From positions 123,523-187,522 of the forward strand of contig NZ_AUAA01000003.1 of the NCBI RefSeq assembly GCF_000428485.1: a stretch of 64,000 nucleotides of DNA, read 5' to 3'. Below are positions 1-8,904 of this stretch, in pieces. The position numbers and the translations under genes were made by a program. The stretch comes from Epilithonimonas tenax DSM 16811 (lineage in GTDB: Bacteria > Bacteroidota > Bacteroidia > Flavobacteriales > Weeksellaceae). Each line of letters starts with the position of its first letter. Positions within the stretch are counted from its first letter, which is position 1. The notes beneath the pieces are model-generated. The model saw only the letters and a program-made list of their open reading frames with translations. It was not told where the DNA came from and ran no database searches.

Positions 1-368
1 CTGAACACGTAAAAATAACGACCGACAAATTCGGTGATGTTTCGTTGAATTTATTTCTAATTAACGAAATCTTAGAATACAACGAGAAACTTGCGACACA
101 AAGATTTGACAGCGTTTACAAGCTTTACATTTATCTCATCAATAAAATCTTCAAAGCCCTGACTTTGACCAAAAAACTGGATGAAGATTACTGGCTGGAA
201 ATCGATGAATTTTTGGAAAACCTCAATGAAAAAATCGATAGCAATATCTATTTCCAGAAACTTTGCACAAACAATGGCTTAGATTTCAATTGGCTGAAAT
301 GCGAAAACATTCCCGACCATTTCGAATTGATTGTGAAAGGAATTAAGAGTGAAGGGTTTTTGAGGTAG
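1..368 (+). CDS. C-terminal part of an unrecognised protein (partial at window edge)
   Basis: The reading frame is open from the first bases of the window through a TAG stop at 366-368, so this is the 3' end of a gene that begins outside. An in-frame TTG at 45 is not a convincing start because coding-like codons continue upstream of it. The visible 120 or so residues are charged and helical, with no signal peptide, membrane segment or catalytic motif I can name. It converges on the next gene with a 1-bp gap. Function unknown. Confidence 0.6.
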   Translation, partial: EHVKITTDKFGDVSLNLFLINEILEYNEKLATQRFDSVYKLYIYLINKIFKALTLTKKLDEDYWLEIDEFLENLNEKIDSNIYFQKLCTNNGLDFNWLKCENIPDHFELIVKGIKSEGFLR

Positions 369-369
369 A

Positions 370-888
370 TTAATCTAAATCCATATTTTCTTTGAAGTCT
401 TTGGAAAATTTGAAACCTTTCGTTTTCAAGAATTCTATTAATTCAAAATTCCCTTGGAATCCATATATTATAACAATCTCGCTTTTATTATTAAATACAA
501 AATTCCACATTTTAGGATTGTAGTTATATTCATACTTTGCCAAGTTAAAGACCTCGTAAGGCATCCTTTTAAAAATGCCATTAAAATTGTGAGCAAATTC
601 ATTTTCATAAACTATTGTCTTGAAATCTTTTACTTTAAAAACACTTTTATAAGGATATCCGCTCAGTAAATCGATAGAAGTAAAATGAATTGATAATAGT
701 TTGCTATTCTTAAATTCTTCAGAATTCAACATTCCAACAGCTAATATGCCTTTTGTTCTTTTAATAAATTTACCATCTTTCATTCTATACTCCACAAAAC
801 TTTCTACAAAATTTTTAATAGTTTTCTTGTCCTGAGAAAAACTCAACACTGAAATTAAAAATAATAAAATAGAAAGTTTGATTTTCAT
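370..888 (-). CDS. Small exported protein of unknown function
   Basis: 172 residues with a clear N-terminal signal peptide: two lysines, a hydrophobic Leu/Ile stretch to about residue 16, then a Ser-Phe-Ser-Gln cleavage region. The mature part is basic and aromatic, with no motif I recognise. The ATG overlaps the waaA stop by 4 nt (ATGA), so it is translated from the waaA transcript. This suggests a periplasmic or outer-membrane role, but nothing ties it to Kdo transfer. Its more AT-rich codons hint at later acquisition. Confidence 0.75.
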   Translation of the reverse strand: MKIKLSILLFLISVLSFSQDKKTIKNFVESFVEYRMKDGKFIKRTKGILAVGMLNSEEFKNSKLLSIHFTSIDLLSGYPYKSVFKVKDFKTIVYENEFAHNFNGIFKRMPYEVFNLAKYEYNYNPKMWNFVFNNKSEIVIIYGFQGNFELIEFLKTKGFKFSKDFKENMDLD

Positions 889-2147
889 AAACTCAATATT
901 TTCTTCAAAATAATCTCCGTAGAATTTGGCTGAGATTTCACAAAATCGCCGGCATTTTTTGCCATTTCTTTCAAGAAAGAAACTTCACCTTCATTGGTGG
1001 TCAAATCTTTTTTCATCACTTCCTCGATGAAAGCTGCTGCGGTTACAAAATCATCAAAATGCTTCCCGCCTTTTGCTGTAACCAAATCATCTGCCTCTGG
1101 ATTTTTCTGATATTGATTTCCGAAAATGACGGGAACCGAATAAACCGCCGCTTCCAAAATATTATGCAATCCCGCCGAATGAAAACCGCCGCCGACAACC
1201 GCCAAATCTGCATAAGAATACAATTTGGAGAGTTTTCCAATGCTATCGATGATTAGAATTTGATAATTCGAAGTTTGAAGCGTTGGAGAATTGGAAAGTG
1301 CGCTGTACAGAATTGCGTTTGGAAATAATTTCAGCAAATGCGGAATGCGATGCAAGTCGTGCGGCACAATGGCGAACTTGGTTTCGGGGAGTTTTTTGAC
1401 CAAAAGCTGGGCAACGTCCTCTTCGGTTTGCCAACTGCTTCCGAAAACGATTAGTTTTTGAATGCCTTTGAAATCTTCAATAAAATCCAAATGATTGTCC
1501 CTGTCCAAAAATTGTTTCACGCGGTCAAATCTCGTGTCGCCGGAAACGGAGGAATTAATTAAGCCAACATTTTTTGCCAAGGCAGAAGATTTGATGGTCT
1601 GATGAAAAAACCAATCGATGTTGTTTTTCAGTTGTTTGACGAACCATTTTCCGTAATTTTCAAAGAAGATTTGATGTTCATAAAACAATGCGGAGATCAC
1701 ATAAATTTTTGTTCCTCTATTTTTCAGTTCACTTAAAAGATTGTACCAATAGTCATATTTTACCGTAAAGAAGATCTGACAATCAAAGCTGTAAACAAAG
1801 TCCTGAACGTCTTTCTTTTTATCGAAAGGCAAATAACAAATTGCATCTGCCAAGTGTTTTTTCTTCCTCACATTTTCGTAACCTGAAGGTGAAAAGAATG
1901 TGATTAAAACTTTATAATCTTGGAACTGTTCTTTCAGTTTTTCCAAGACTGGCAAACCTTGCTCGTATTCGCCTAAGCTGGAAGCGTGCATCCACAAGAC
2001 TTTATCTTTGGGAGAAAAAGCATTTCTTACGATTTCCAAAGATTGTTTTCTGCCTCGGATTCCTTTTTGGGTTTTGGAATTGATGAGTGCAAAGACCTGC
2101 ATCCCAAAAATCATCAGGCGGACGAAAAGATTGTATAGCGATGTCAT
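885..2147 (-). CDS. waaA: 3-deoxy-D-manno-octulosonic acid (Kdo) transferase
   Basis: 420 residues, normal for the family. WaaA moves Kdo from CMP-Kdo onto lipid A precursor at the cytoplasmic face of the inner membrane. A short N-terminal hydrophobic anchor is followed by the family signature HASSLGEYEQG near residues 55-65, and by the C-terminal GT-B nucleotide-binding stretch with GGGF and HNILEAA around 319-334. A TAGATTTG promoter element lies about 18 nt upstream of the ATG, which supports this start. The downstream exported gene overlaps by 4 nt. Confidence 0.95.
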   Translation of the reverse strand: MTSLYNLFVRLMIFGMQVFALINSKTQKGIRGRKQSLEIVRNAFSPKDKVLWMHASSLGEYEQGLPVLEKLKEQFQDYKVLITFFSPSGYENVRKKKHLADAICYLPFDKKKDVQDFVYSFDCQIFFTVKYDYWYNLLSELKNRGTKIYVISALFYEHQIFFENYGKWFVKQLKNNIDWFFHQTIKSSALAKNVGLINSSVSGDTRFDRVKQFLDRDNHLDFIEDFKGIQKLIVFGSSWQTEEDVAQLLVKKLPETKFAIVPHDLHRIPHLLKLFPNAILYSALSNSPTLQTSNYQILIIDSIGKLSKLYSYADLAVVGGGFHSAGLHNILEAAVYSVPVIFGNQYQKNPEADDLVTAKGGKHFDDFVTAAAFIEEVMKKDLTTNEGEVSFLKEMAKNAGDFVKSQPNSTEIILKKILSL

Positions 2148-2164
2148 CTTTTATTTTTCTACGG

Positions 2165-2172
2165 CAAATCTA
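2165..2172 (-). promoter_or_regulatory. Bacteroidota -7 element of waaA
   Basis: TAGATTTG on the minus strand matches the Bacteroidota -7 consensus TAnnTTTG. It predicts transcription starting about 10 nt before the waaA ATG. No good -33 TTTG is visible. Confidence 0.5.
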
Positions 2173-2292
2173 AGGATTCTGACAGACTTTTAGAAAACAG
2201 AGAGGAGATAAAATACTAATTTTGCTTTCCACTTCGGATGCTGCAATTGTGAAAAGCAAAATTAAAAACAAGTGTTATCTGGCGCAGCATCT

Positions 2293-2407
2293 GCAGCCCG
2301 ACTTGAACGGAGCTCTTTTTGCTATTGCAATTATTGAAAGCTTCTGCTGATAAGCCCAGATCGGCTGCAATAGCAAAAAAGCGGGAGTGGAAGGCGGACA
2401 AGCTGCC
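2293..2407 (+). repeat. Repeat family A, copy 1
   Basis: Ends GCAGCCCGACTTGAACGGAGCTC and GCGGGAGTGGAAGGCGGA...AGCTGCC recur at 21300-21382 and 45539-45622. The centre is an inverted repeat, TTTTTGCTATTGCA against TGCAATAGCAAAAAA, around a loop of about 40 nt. It fills most of the waaA-rpmH gap, which otherwise holds only promoters. Confidence 0.8.
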
Positions 2408-2508
2408 ATAAAAAATGGAATAAAACGATTTCGACGAATGAAAATTACCTGCCTTAATTTTTCAAATATCAGAAAGTTGAAAATTATTGTAAAAAAGTTT
2501 TCAAATAC

Positions 2509-2538
2509 TTGTGGAGCAAAATAAAAGCTGTATATTTG
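2509..2538 (+). promoter_or_regulatory. rpmH promoter
   Basis: TTG at 2509-2511 and TATATTTG at 2531-2538, separated by 19 bp, fit the Bacteroidota -33/-7 promoter. Transcription should start near 2545, giving a leader of about 38 nt before rpmH. Confidence 0.6.
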
Positions 2539-2582
2539 CAATCTGAAAATTTAACAGTAATTACGAACTAAATATATTAGTG

Positions 2583-2741
2583 ATGAGTAAAAGAACATTC
2601 CAACCATCTGAGAGAAAAAGAAGAAACAAACACGGTTTCCGTGAAAGAATGTCTACACCAAACGGAAGACGAGTGTTGGCAGCTAGAAGAGCGAAAGGCA
2701 GAAAGAGTTTAACTGTTAGTGCATCTCGCGCTAAGAGATAA
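2583..2741 (+). CDS. rpmH: 50S ribosomal protein L34
   Basis: A 52-residue, very basic protein with the L34 signature: MSKRTFQPS at the start, NKHGFRERM, then [17 protein letters not shown]34 is a small structural protein of the large ribosomal subunit. The ORF is short but unmistakable, lies behind a good promoter, and is followed 28 nt later by a strong hairpin terminator, so it is transcribed alone. dnaA, rnpA and yidC, frequent L34 neighbours in other bacteria, are absent. Confidence 0.97.
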   Translation: MSKRTFQPSERKRRNKHGFRERMSTPNGRRVLAARRAKGRKSLTVSASRAKR

Positions 2742-2769
2742 TTTTCTTAAAATTATTATATACATAAAG

Positions 2770-2797
2770 TGTCTGGACATTGTTTCAGACATTTTTT
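2770..2797 (+). terminator. Intrinsic terminator of rpmH
   Basis: TGTCTG and CAGACA pair around a 10-nt loop and are followed by TTTTTT. Confidence 0.8.
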
Positions 2798-2896
2798 GTT
2801 GTTAAAATTTCCCAAAAATAGAAGCATTACAAGATGTTTTTATTATTTTTGAATTGATGATTTGTTTAATCATTTATCAATTATAACTTATCAATT

Positions 2897-3607
2897 ATGC
2901 CGCACAGAAACGACCCGGGAGTAGATATTATAGATCTAAGCAACGCTAAGATTGTCCAGAAAAATTTCACAGTCCTGAATGATGTTGACCTTCATATCAA
3001 AAAAGGAAAATTCTGCTACCTTATTGGAAAAACAGGCTCCGGAAAGAGTTCTCTTTTGAAAGTGCTTTACGGACAATTGCCTCTGCAGGGCGGAAGCGGA
3101 CAGGTTGCAGGATTCGATTTGAAAAAACTGAAACAATCGGAAGTCCCTAACCTGAGAAGAAAACTGGGAATTGTTTTCCAGGATTTCCAGCTTTTACCAG
3201 ACAGAAATATTGAAAAAAATCTTCTATTCGTTTTACAAGCCACTGGCTGGAAAGACAAACTGAAAATGGAAACCAGAATAGATGAAGTTCTCTCTAGCGT
3301 GGGGATGAAAACCAAAAAGCACAAAATGCCGCATCAACTTTCCGGAGGCGAGCAACAGCGTGCTGCAATTGCAAGAGCTTTGTTAAACCATCCAGAATTA
3401 ATCCTTGCAGATGAGCCGACAGGAAATCTTGACCCAGAGACTTCAAACGACATTATGACGCTTCTAAAGAACCTTGCGGAAGAAAACCATTGCGCAGTGG
3501 TAATGGCGACGCACGATTATCATATGATCCAGAATTATCCGGGTGAAGCCATCCGTTGCGAGAATGGACAGGTTTCTGTCTTGGATACAGCGGAACTTTT
3601 TGAATAA
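2897..3607 (+). CDS. ftsE: FtsE-type cell-division ABC ATPase
   Basis: 236 residues, one ABC ATPase domain: Walker A GKTGSGKS at 44-51, Q-loop [10 protein letters not shown] near 93-102, signature LSGGE at 148-152, Walker B LILADEP at 168-174, then the switch histidine in THD. The Q-loop and [10 protein letters not shown] resemble FtsE, which with membrane partner FtsX controls peptidoglycan hydrolases at the septum. No ftsX is adjacent, so the partner must be elsewhere. A LolD/MacB-type ATPase is the main alternative, but the FtsE assignment is more likely in Bacteroidota. It is monocistronic, with its own terminator. Confidence 0.85.
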   Translation: MPHRNDPGVDIIDLSNAKIVQKNFTVLNDVDLHIKKGKFCYLIGKTGSGKSSLLKVLYGQLPLQGGSGQVAGFDLKKLKQSEVPNLRRKLGIVFQDFQLLPDRNIEKNLLFVLQATGWKDKLKMETRIDEVLSSVGMKTKKHKMPHQLSGGEQQRAAIARALLNHPELILADEPTGNLDPETSNDIMTLLKNLAEENHCAVVMATHDYHMIQNYPGEAIRCENGQVSVLDTAELFE

Positions 3608-3670
3608 ATCGAAGAAGTTAGAGATTAGAATTTAGATGTTAGATTTAATTCTAACCTTTTTAAAATACAG

Positions 3671-3700
3671 AACCTTTCTGAACTATCAGAGAGGTTTTTT
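3671..3700 (+). terminator. Intrinsic terminator of ftsE
   Basis: AACCTTTCTGA and TCAGAGAGGTT form an 11-bp stem with one mismatch around ACTA, followed by a T run. It overlaps the 3' end of the convergent methylase gene. Confidence 0.75.
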
Positions 3701-4390
3701 GTTGAAGAGATGGAAGTCTTTTGTAAGTTCGAGATATTCGTCGGAATAAACTCTTGGCGCTTTTTCTATGACGAATTTTTCCACTTTGGTTGCTGATTCT
3801 TTAAACGCATATTCTAAAACTAAACGTTTCGGTTCTGAGCTTTTGATACCTTTGATACTCACTTTTCTTTGAAGGAATAAATTATTATTAAAACAAATCT
3901 TGGTGAATTCTTTTTCAGAATCAATTGGAATAATGACTGTGAAAAGTCCATTTTCAGAAAGCAACTGACTTGATTTTATTATTAAATCAAGGAAATTCAA
4001 TTCTAATCTTTGTCTCGCCAGAATATCTTTTTCTGAAGAATTGATTTCAAAATATGGCGGGTTTGAAATAATCAAATCAAACTTTTCTTCGGTTTCAAAG
4101 TTTTTAAAATCCTGAAGCTGGCTGTTGATCCTATCAAAAAAAGGAGAATTTGAGAAATTAGTTTGAGAAACAACGACAGCGTCAGAATTAATATCAATGG
4201 CTAAAATCTTCGCTTCCGGATTCCTTTGAGCTATCATTAATGAAATAATCCCCGTTCCTGTTCCAACTTCCAAGATATTTTTTGCTTCAGAAACATTCGC
4301 CAAAGTACCAAGCAAAACCGCATCTGTTCCCACACGGAAAACATCAGAATTTTGCAAGATATCAAACTGTTGAAATCGGAAAGTTTTCAT
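3686..4390 (-). CDS. tRNA1(Val) adenine-37 N6-methyltransferase family protein
   Basis: 234-residue class I SAM methyltransferase. The SAM-binding loop EVGTGTG is at 41-47 and the catalytic NPPY of N6-adenine methylases at 110-113. The opening FRFQQFDILQ...VGTDAVLLG is characteristic of the YfiC/TrmN6 family, which methylates A37 of tRNA1(Val). It follows the sensor kinase gene by 3 nt, so the two are co-transcribed. An rRNA or protein substrate cannot be excluded. Confidence 0.85.
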   Translation of the reverse strand: MKTFRFQQFDILQNSDVFRVGTDAVLLGTLANVSEAKNILEVGTGTGIISLMIAQRNPEAKILAIDINSDAVVVSQTNFSNSPFFDRINSQLQDFKNFETEEKFDLIISNPPYFEINSSEKDILARQRLELNFLDLIIKSSQLLSENGLFTVIIPIDSEKEFTKICFNNNLFLQRKVSIKGIKSSEPKRLVLEYAFKESATKVEKFVIEKAPRVYSDEYLELTKDFHLFNKKPL

Positions 4391-4393
4391 TAA

Positions 4394-5848
4394 TTATAAA
4401 TTGGAAGGCATAGAAATGGTGAAAGACGCTCCTTTGTCTTCTTCAGAAACCACAGTGATTGTACCGTTGTAATCCTCAACCATCCGTTTTACCATCGTCA
4501 ATCCGATTCCCATTCCGCTATTTTTGGATGTGAAATTTGGATCAAAGATCTTGTCTAATTTATCTTGCGAAATCCCTACGCCATTATCTTCCACAGTTAT
4601 TCGGATTCGTTTTTCAATCTTTTCAAGATCAACATTGATGACTGATTTTCGCCCTTCCGCTTTTGCGTGGCTGGCATTGGTCACCAGATTCGTAATGATC
4701 CTGGTAAGGTAATCGCGGTCTATTTTCATGAGAATTTGATCCTGATTGGCGTGTACAAAGATATTTTCATCACTGAAGATCGTGAGTGCATTCCTCACTT
4801 CTTTGTTGAGAGAGATTTCCTCGTCGTGTTTATCCGGCAACTGTGCGAATTGTGAAAAGGCACTAGCCACTCTACTGATCACATCGATCTGACCGATGAC
4901 CACCTCGCTCAGGTTTTTCACCTTACTGTTGATATTCGGATCAGCAGGGTCAAATTTCCTTTCGAAGTTCTGCATCATCAACTTCATAGGTGTCAACGGA
5001 TTTTTGACCTCGTGCGCCACTTGCTTCGCCATCTCCTGCCAGGCAGATTGTTTTTCGATGTAACTGAGACGCTCACGCTGATCGGCAATCTCTGCGATCA
5101 TTTTGTTATAGGCTTTCACCAAAGCATTCAGCTCATCATTTTTATAATATTTGATGGGCTTCAAGTTTTTATCAAACAAATTAATCCGGCTAATCATCGA
5201 GGTAAATCTGACAATCGCTTCCGTCAGGTTGTTGGAGATGATCCAGCTGAGCCATATACTGAAGATAATGATCAAAATATTAACACCTATAATATAAGCG
5301 AAGTAATGCTTAAAAACCTCCATATAAGCACTCTCATTGTGATAATATGGGAAGTAGATATAGGCAATATCCTCCAGCATATTATTTTTCAGAACCATAT
5401 AAGAAGACACGATGCTCGCCCCTAACTTCTCATCATAAGACTTGTCGTCATACTGCTTACCGTTCTTCCTGATGTCTATCAACACTTTGGAAGGCATCTT
5501 CTTTTGCTCCACAAGATGCGGATCTTTATTGGACAGAAGGTAGTTTCCTTCCAGATCATAAATGATAATATCGTGCTTGTTAATATCAGCGATCTCGTAG
5601 ATCTCATTCTCCAACACGCGCGGAATATCGTAGGTCTGAACCTGAGAATGGCTGAGCGCATAATCCAGAGAGGCGAGCAGCGCTTGTGATTTGTTCTGCA
5701 TATCTGTTTTGCTCTGCATCTTCGCATTATCCCGCAAGATTACAAAAGACAATGCTGCCGACGTGACAACACTCAAGATACAAATCGTAAGAAACCCAAT
5801 AAAAACCCTATTCCTCAGCCGGTAGCCTTTGTAATCACTTAATGACAT
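4394..5848 (-). CDS. Membrane sensor histidine kinase (NtrY-like)
   Basis: 484 residues: TM1 about 15-37, a periplasmic sensor region 38-180, TM2 about 184-205, HAMP about 206-258, then the H-box with phospho-acceptor His279 in HEVKNPLTPMK, and a HATPase domain with N, G1 (DNGVGIS) and G2 (GMGIGLTMV) boxes. The HEVKNPLTP motif is the NtrY/PAS-kinase subclass. No response regulator is next to it; the downstream neighbour is the tRNA methylase. The signal is unknown. Confidence 0.9.
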   Translation of the reverse strand: MSLSDYKGYRLRNRVFIGFLTICILSVVTSAALSFVILRDNAKMQSKTDMQNKSQALLASLDYALSHSQVQTYDIPRVLENEIYEIADINKHDIIIYDLEGNYLLSNKDPHLVEQKKMPSKVLIDIRKNGKQYDDKSYDEKLGASIVSSYMVLKNNMLEDIAYIYFPYYHNESAYMEVFKHYFAYIIGVNILIIIFSIWLSWIISNNLTEAIVRFTSMISRINLFDKNLKPIKYYKNDELNALVKAYNKMIAEIADQRERLSYIEKQSAWQEMAKQVAHEVKNPLTPMKLMMQNFERKFDPADPNINSKVKNLSEVVIGQIDVISRVASAFSQFAQLPDKHDEEISLNKEVRNALTIFSDENIFVHANQDQILMKIDRDYLTRIITNLVTNASHAKAEGRKSVINVDLEKIEKRIRITVEDNGVGISQDKLDKIFDPNFTSKNSGMGIGLTMVKRMVEDYNGTITVVSEEDKGASFTISMPSNL

Positions 5849-5921
5849 TCTTTTTTTCCATATGTAGTTTTAATTTTATTAACGGACATATGCACTCGCC
5901 TATGCTATCAAAATCTCTGTT

Positions 5922-6518
5922 CTAGATGACTTTTTGGGATTTCAACAGTTTGGCAACGTATTTTCCGATAATATCGAATTCCAGATTCACCACATCGCCC
6001 TTTTTGAGGTTTTTCATATTGGTAAACTCCCAAGTGTATGGAATTATCGCTACAGAAAACTTCCCGTCTCCGCTCTCAGCAACCGTTAAGCTGATTCCAT
6101 TCACTGTAATCGAGCCTTGCGGAACAGTTGTATATTCTGCAGATTCCTCGTAATTGATGGTAATGAAATAACTTCCGTCCTGATTTTCGATATTTTCCAC
6201 AGTTCCCGTTTTGTCCACATGACCTTGCACGATGTGTCCGTCCAGTCTTCCTTCGAAGCGCAAACACCGTTCCAAGTTGACTTCCGTCCCAACATTCCAA
6301 AAATGAAGATTGGTTTTTTCCAGCGTTTCGTTGATGGCCGTCACTTTATAAGTATTCTCCGTAATCTCAACCACCGTGAGGCAACAACCATTATGAGCCA
6401 GACTTTGGTCGATTTTCAACTCCTGAGTGAAAGGTCCGCTTAGCGTCACATCGATATTACTTTCGTTTCTGTCAATTTTCTCTACTTTTCCAGTAGCTTC
6501 AATAATTCCTGTAAACAT
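5922..6518 (-). CDS. ribE: Riboflavin synthase, alpha subunit
   Basis: 198 residues made of two lumazine-binding repeats. The first starts with the diagnostic MFTGIIEATGKV; the second starts near residue 96 with GHIVQGHVDKTG. It joins two 6,7-dimethyl-8-ribityllumazine molecules to give riboflavin plus a pyrimidine. I see no FMN riboswitch upstream; instead a repeat-B element fills the gap to pdxA. Monocistronic by position. Confidence 0.95.
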   Translation of the reverse strand: MFTGIIEATGKVEKIDRNESNIDVTLSGPFTQELKIDQSLAHNGCCLTVVEITENTYKVTAINETLEKTNLHFWNVGTEVNLERCLRFEGRLDGHIVQGHVDKTGTVENIENQDGSYFITINYEESAEYTTVPQGSITVNGISLTVAESGDGKFSVAIIPYTWEFTNMKNLKKGDVVNLEFDIIGKYVAKLLKSQKVI

Positions 6519-6545
6519 TTTCGTTTTGTATTTTTAAATTTTTAG

Positions 6546-6650
6546 GAGCTTAATCCCGCTTTCCACTATATCTTTTTCGCTTCACGTTTTGTCAGACTGA
6601 GGTTCTCGAAGTCCAAGCGAAAAAGGATGCCGTTGCAATCGGGGCTATAG
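6546..6650 (-). repeat. Repeat family B, copy 1
   Basis: On the minus strand the element reads CTATAGCCCCGATTGCAACGGCATCC, a perfect 11-bp stem CTTTTTCGCTT/AAGCGAAAAAG, then ATATAGTGGAAAGCGGGAT. The same ends recur at 32224-32342 on the plus strand with a different central stem. It occupies most of the ribE-pdxA gap. Confidence 0.75.
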
Positions 6651-6775
6651 GCTTCGTCTTTCTTAGAAACTATACACTTTTTAAACAATCTTCCTCCCTT
6701 TAGGGTTGGGGCAAAGAAAATGGTTTAAAAAAATATTAGCGTCCCTTTCATAAGAAAACCTATCCTAAAAAATTG

Positions 6776-6783
6776 TAATTTTG
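6776..6783 (+). promoter_or_regulatory. -7 element of pdxA
   Basis: TAATTTTG fits TAnnTTTG and predicts a leader of about 25 nt before the ATG at 6815. Confidence 0.5.
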
Positions 6784-6814
6784 TAAATTCTTTATAAATG
6801 TCAAAGATAAACAA

Positions 6815-7900
6815 ATGAGCTCCAAACACCATAAAATCAGAGTAGGAATTTCAATTGGCGATTTCAACGGAATCGGTCCCGAGATCATCCTCAAATCTCT
6901 GAAAGATAAAACCATCACAGACTTTTTTACGCCCGTCATCTTTGGATCTGGAAAACTTTTCACTTATCAGAAAAATGTGTTTAAACTTCAGACCAATTTC
7001 AATTACATCAACGAAGCGAAAGAAGCTCAGGCCGGAAAAATCAATATGGTAAATCTGACCAAGGAGAACAGTACTATAGAATTTGGTATCCCAACAGAAG
7101 AATCCACAAAAATGGCCATCGATTCTTTGAATGCTGCGACCGAAGCTTTATTGTCTAAAGAAATCGACGTTCTGGTAACGGCGCCCATCAACAAGGACGA
7201 AATGATGAAATATGGTTTCGCTCACGCTGGGCACACCGGATACTTCGAAGAAAAAGCAGGCAAAAAAGGGGTCATGTTTATGGTTAGCGAAGCTCTGAAG
7301 GTAGCCGTTTCCACACACCACATTCCGGTTGCCGAGATTGCTACAAACATTACCAAAGAAAACTTAACGAAACAAATCAAGCAACTCGTTGCAACATTGA
7401 AAGAAGATTTCTGCGTAGAAAAACCAAAAATCGCCGTTCTTGGACTCAACCCGCATGCTGGCGACGGTGGCGTGATCGGCAAAGAAGAAATCGAAATTAT
7501 CCAACCTGCCATTCAGGATTTATTCAATGCAGGCATCATGGCTTTCGGTCCTTATCCGGCAGACAGTTTTTTCCAACCGGAGAAATATAAGGCATTCGAC
7601 GCCGTCTTGGCAATGTACCACGACCAAGGATTGGCACCGTTCAAAACGATTGCCTACGAAGAAGGCGTGAACTACACTGCCGGATTACCTTTTATAAGAA
7701 CTTCACCAGACCACGGCGTTGCTTACGATATTGCGGGAAAAAATATGGCAGACGAAACATCTTTTTCCGAAGCTATTTTTACAGCCATCAATATTTTTAA
7801 AAGCAGAGACGAGTATCAGGAATTGAGAGCGCACCGTCTCCGTCCGAAAGCAACCCACGCTCACAGCGGACCAGACGAGGATTTACCAAAAGAAAGCTAA
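6815..7900 (+). CDS. pdxA: 4-hydroxythreonine-4-phosphate dehydrogenase
   Basis: 361 residues of the PdxA family, which oxidises 4-phosphohydroxy-L-threonine in the DXP-dependent pyridoxal phosphate pathway. Visible signatures: ISIGDFNGIGPEI near the N-terminus, TAPINKDE around 130, the metal-binding HAGHT, and MYHDQGLAPFK near 270. The C-terminus carries a His-rich tail (ATHAHSGPDEDL). Downstream lies the DUF177-rpmF transcription unit with its own promoter. Confidence 0.95.
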   Translation: MSSKHHKIRVGISIGDFNGIGPEIILKSLKDKTITDFFTPVIFGSGKLFTYQKNVFKLQTNFNYINEAKEAQAGKINMVNLTKENSTIEFGIPTEESTKMAIDSLNAATEALLSKEIDVLVTAPINKDEMMKYGFAHAGHTGYFEEKAGKKGVMFMVSEALKVAVSTHHIPVAEIATNITKENLTKQIKQLVATLKEDFCVEKPKIAVLGLNPHAGDGGVIGKEEIEIIQPAIQDLFNAGIMAFGPYPADSFFQPEKYKAFDAVLAMYHDQGLAPFKTIAYEEGVNYTAGLPFIRTSPDHGVAYDIAGKNMADETSFSEAIFTAINIFKSRDEYQELRAHRLRPKATHAHSGPDEDLPKES

Positions 7901-7976
7901 AACTTTCTTCAAAATTGAAACATTAAAATAAATTTTGGAGGACTAATTTTTTGCAATTCAAGTATTTCCAAAAAAT

Positions 7977-8009
7977 ATTTTGTTATTTGAAAAAATTAAA
8001 TTATTTTTG
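7977..8009 (+). promoter_or_regulatory. Promoter of the DUF177-rpmF unit
   Basis: TTTG at 7977-7980 and TATTTTTG at 8002-8009 fit the -33/-7 pattern. The predicted start is about 8016, leaving a leader of only 6 nt. This rules out the TTG at 7980 as the translation start. Confidence 0.6.
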
Positions 8010-8021
8010 CAAACCATTTTT

Positions 8022-8552
8022 ATGGACAGATTTAGAAACTACGACATTGCTTTCGTAGGCTTAAAAGCAGGAAAGCACGATTTCAATTACGAAATCACTC
8101 AGGCGTTCTTTGATTTATTTGAGACTGAACAGGAGTTTTTCAAGCCCAATATTAATGTCAATGTTCTTTTGGACAAGCACACGACATTTTTGGAATTCAT
8201 ATTCGAAGTTACAGGAACGGTTCAATTGATTTGCGACATTAGCAATGAGGAATTTTCCGAAAACATAGAAAACGATTTGAAAGTTCTTGTAAAATTTGGA
8301 GAGGAATACGATGACAGCAACGAAGATGTGATCACGATCAACAGAAAAGACAGCGATTTTAACATCGCGAATCTGATCTACGAAACGGTGGTTTTATCAA
8401 TCCCAATGAAGAAAGTAGCACCTTCTGTAAAAGATAATGATGAGTATCAAAATCTTTTAGACCAATACAGTCCAAAAATAATCGAGAAAGATGAAGAGGA
8501 ACAAACCGACCCAAGATGGGAAGCTTTGAAGAAATTAAAAGACAACAATTAA
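8022..8552 (+). CDS. DUF177 (YceD-like) protein
   Basis: 176 residues from the ATG at 8022. DUF177 proteins are encoded immediately before rpmF in most bacteria and are linked to 23S rRNA processing and L32 supply. The N-terminus DRFRNYDIAFVGLKAGKHDF and the acidic middle are typical of Bacteroidota members; the zinc-binding cysteines of some relatives are reduced to a single Cys. The open frame extends to 7980, but that part overlaps the promoter. rpmF begins 45 nt downstream. Confidence 0.85.
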   Translation: MDRFRNYDIAFVGLKAGKHDFNYEITQAFFDLFETEQEFFKPNINVNVLLDKHTTFLEFIFEVTGTVQLICDISNEEFSENIENDLKVLVKFGEEYDDSNEDVITINRKDSDFNIANLIYETVVLSIPMKKVAPSVKDNDEYQNLLDQYSPKIIEKDEEEQTDPRWEALKKLKDNN

Positions 8553-8597
8553 GAAATAACAATATAATTCGGTAAGAATTTTTAAAAAGTACTCACA

Positions 8598-8801
8598 ATG
8601 GCACATCCTAAAAGAAGACAGTCGTCTACAAGAAGAGATAAAAGAAGAACACACTACAAAGCTGTAGTTCCTCAATTGGCTAAAGACGCAACGTCTGGCG
8701 AAATGCACTTATACCACAGAGCGCACTGGCACGAAGGAAAACTATACTACAGAGGAAAAGTTGTAGTAGAGAAAACTGTAGAAACTATAGAAGAAAATTA
8801 A
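8598..8801 (+). CDS. rpmF: 50S ribosomal protein L32
   Basis: 67 residues starting [19 protein letters not shown], the diagnostic L32 N-terminus. This form lacks the zinc-binding cysteine pairs, as in other flavobacterial L32 proteins. It is co-transcribed with DUF177 and ends at a hairpin terminator. Confidence 0.97.
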   Translation: MAHPKRRQSSTRRDKRRTHYKAVVPQLAKDATSGEMHLYHRAHWHEGKLYYRGKVVVEKTVETIEEN

Positions 8802-8833
8802 GATTTATCTTTGATAATCTTATACTTAGCATA

Positions 8834-8871
8834 AAAAACCACTCGGATTTTATTAATTTGGGTGGTTTTTT
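8834..8871 (+). terminator. Intrinsic terminator of rpmF
   Basis: AAAACCAC and GTGGTTTT pair around a loop of about 20 nt and run into T residues. Confidence 0.65.
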
Positions 8872-8873
8872 AT

Positions 8874-8881
8874 TATATTTG
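8874..8881 (+). promoter_or_regulatory. -7 element of accB
   Basis: TATATTTG directly follows the rpmF terminator and predicts a leader of about 17 nt before accB. Confidence 0.5.
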
Positions 8882-8904
8882 GCGTTCAAAACATTTAAAA
8901 TTTT

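Noticed and set aside
5012..5425. 137-codon ORF antisense to the histidine kinase
   Set aside because: Composition and position show a mirror frame of the kinase gene.
6519..6814. FMN riboswitch between ribE and pdxA
   Set aside because: No conserved RFN-element blocks; the hairpin there belongs to repeat family B.
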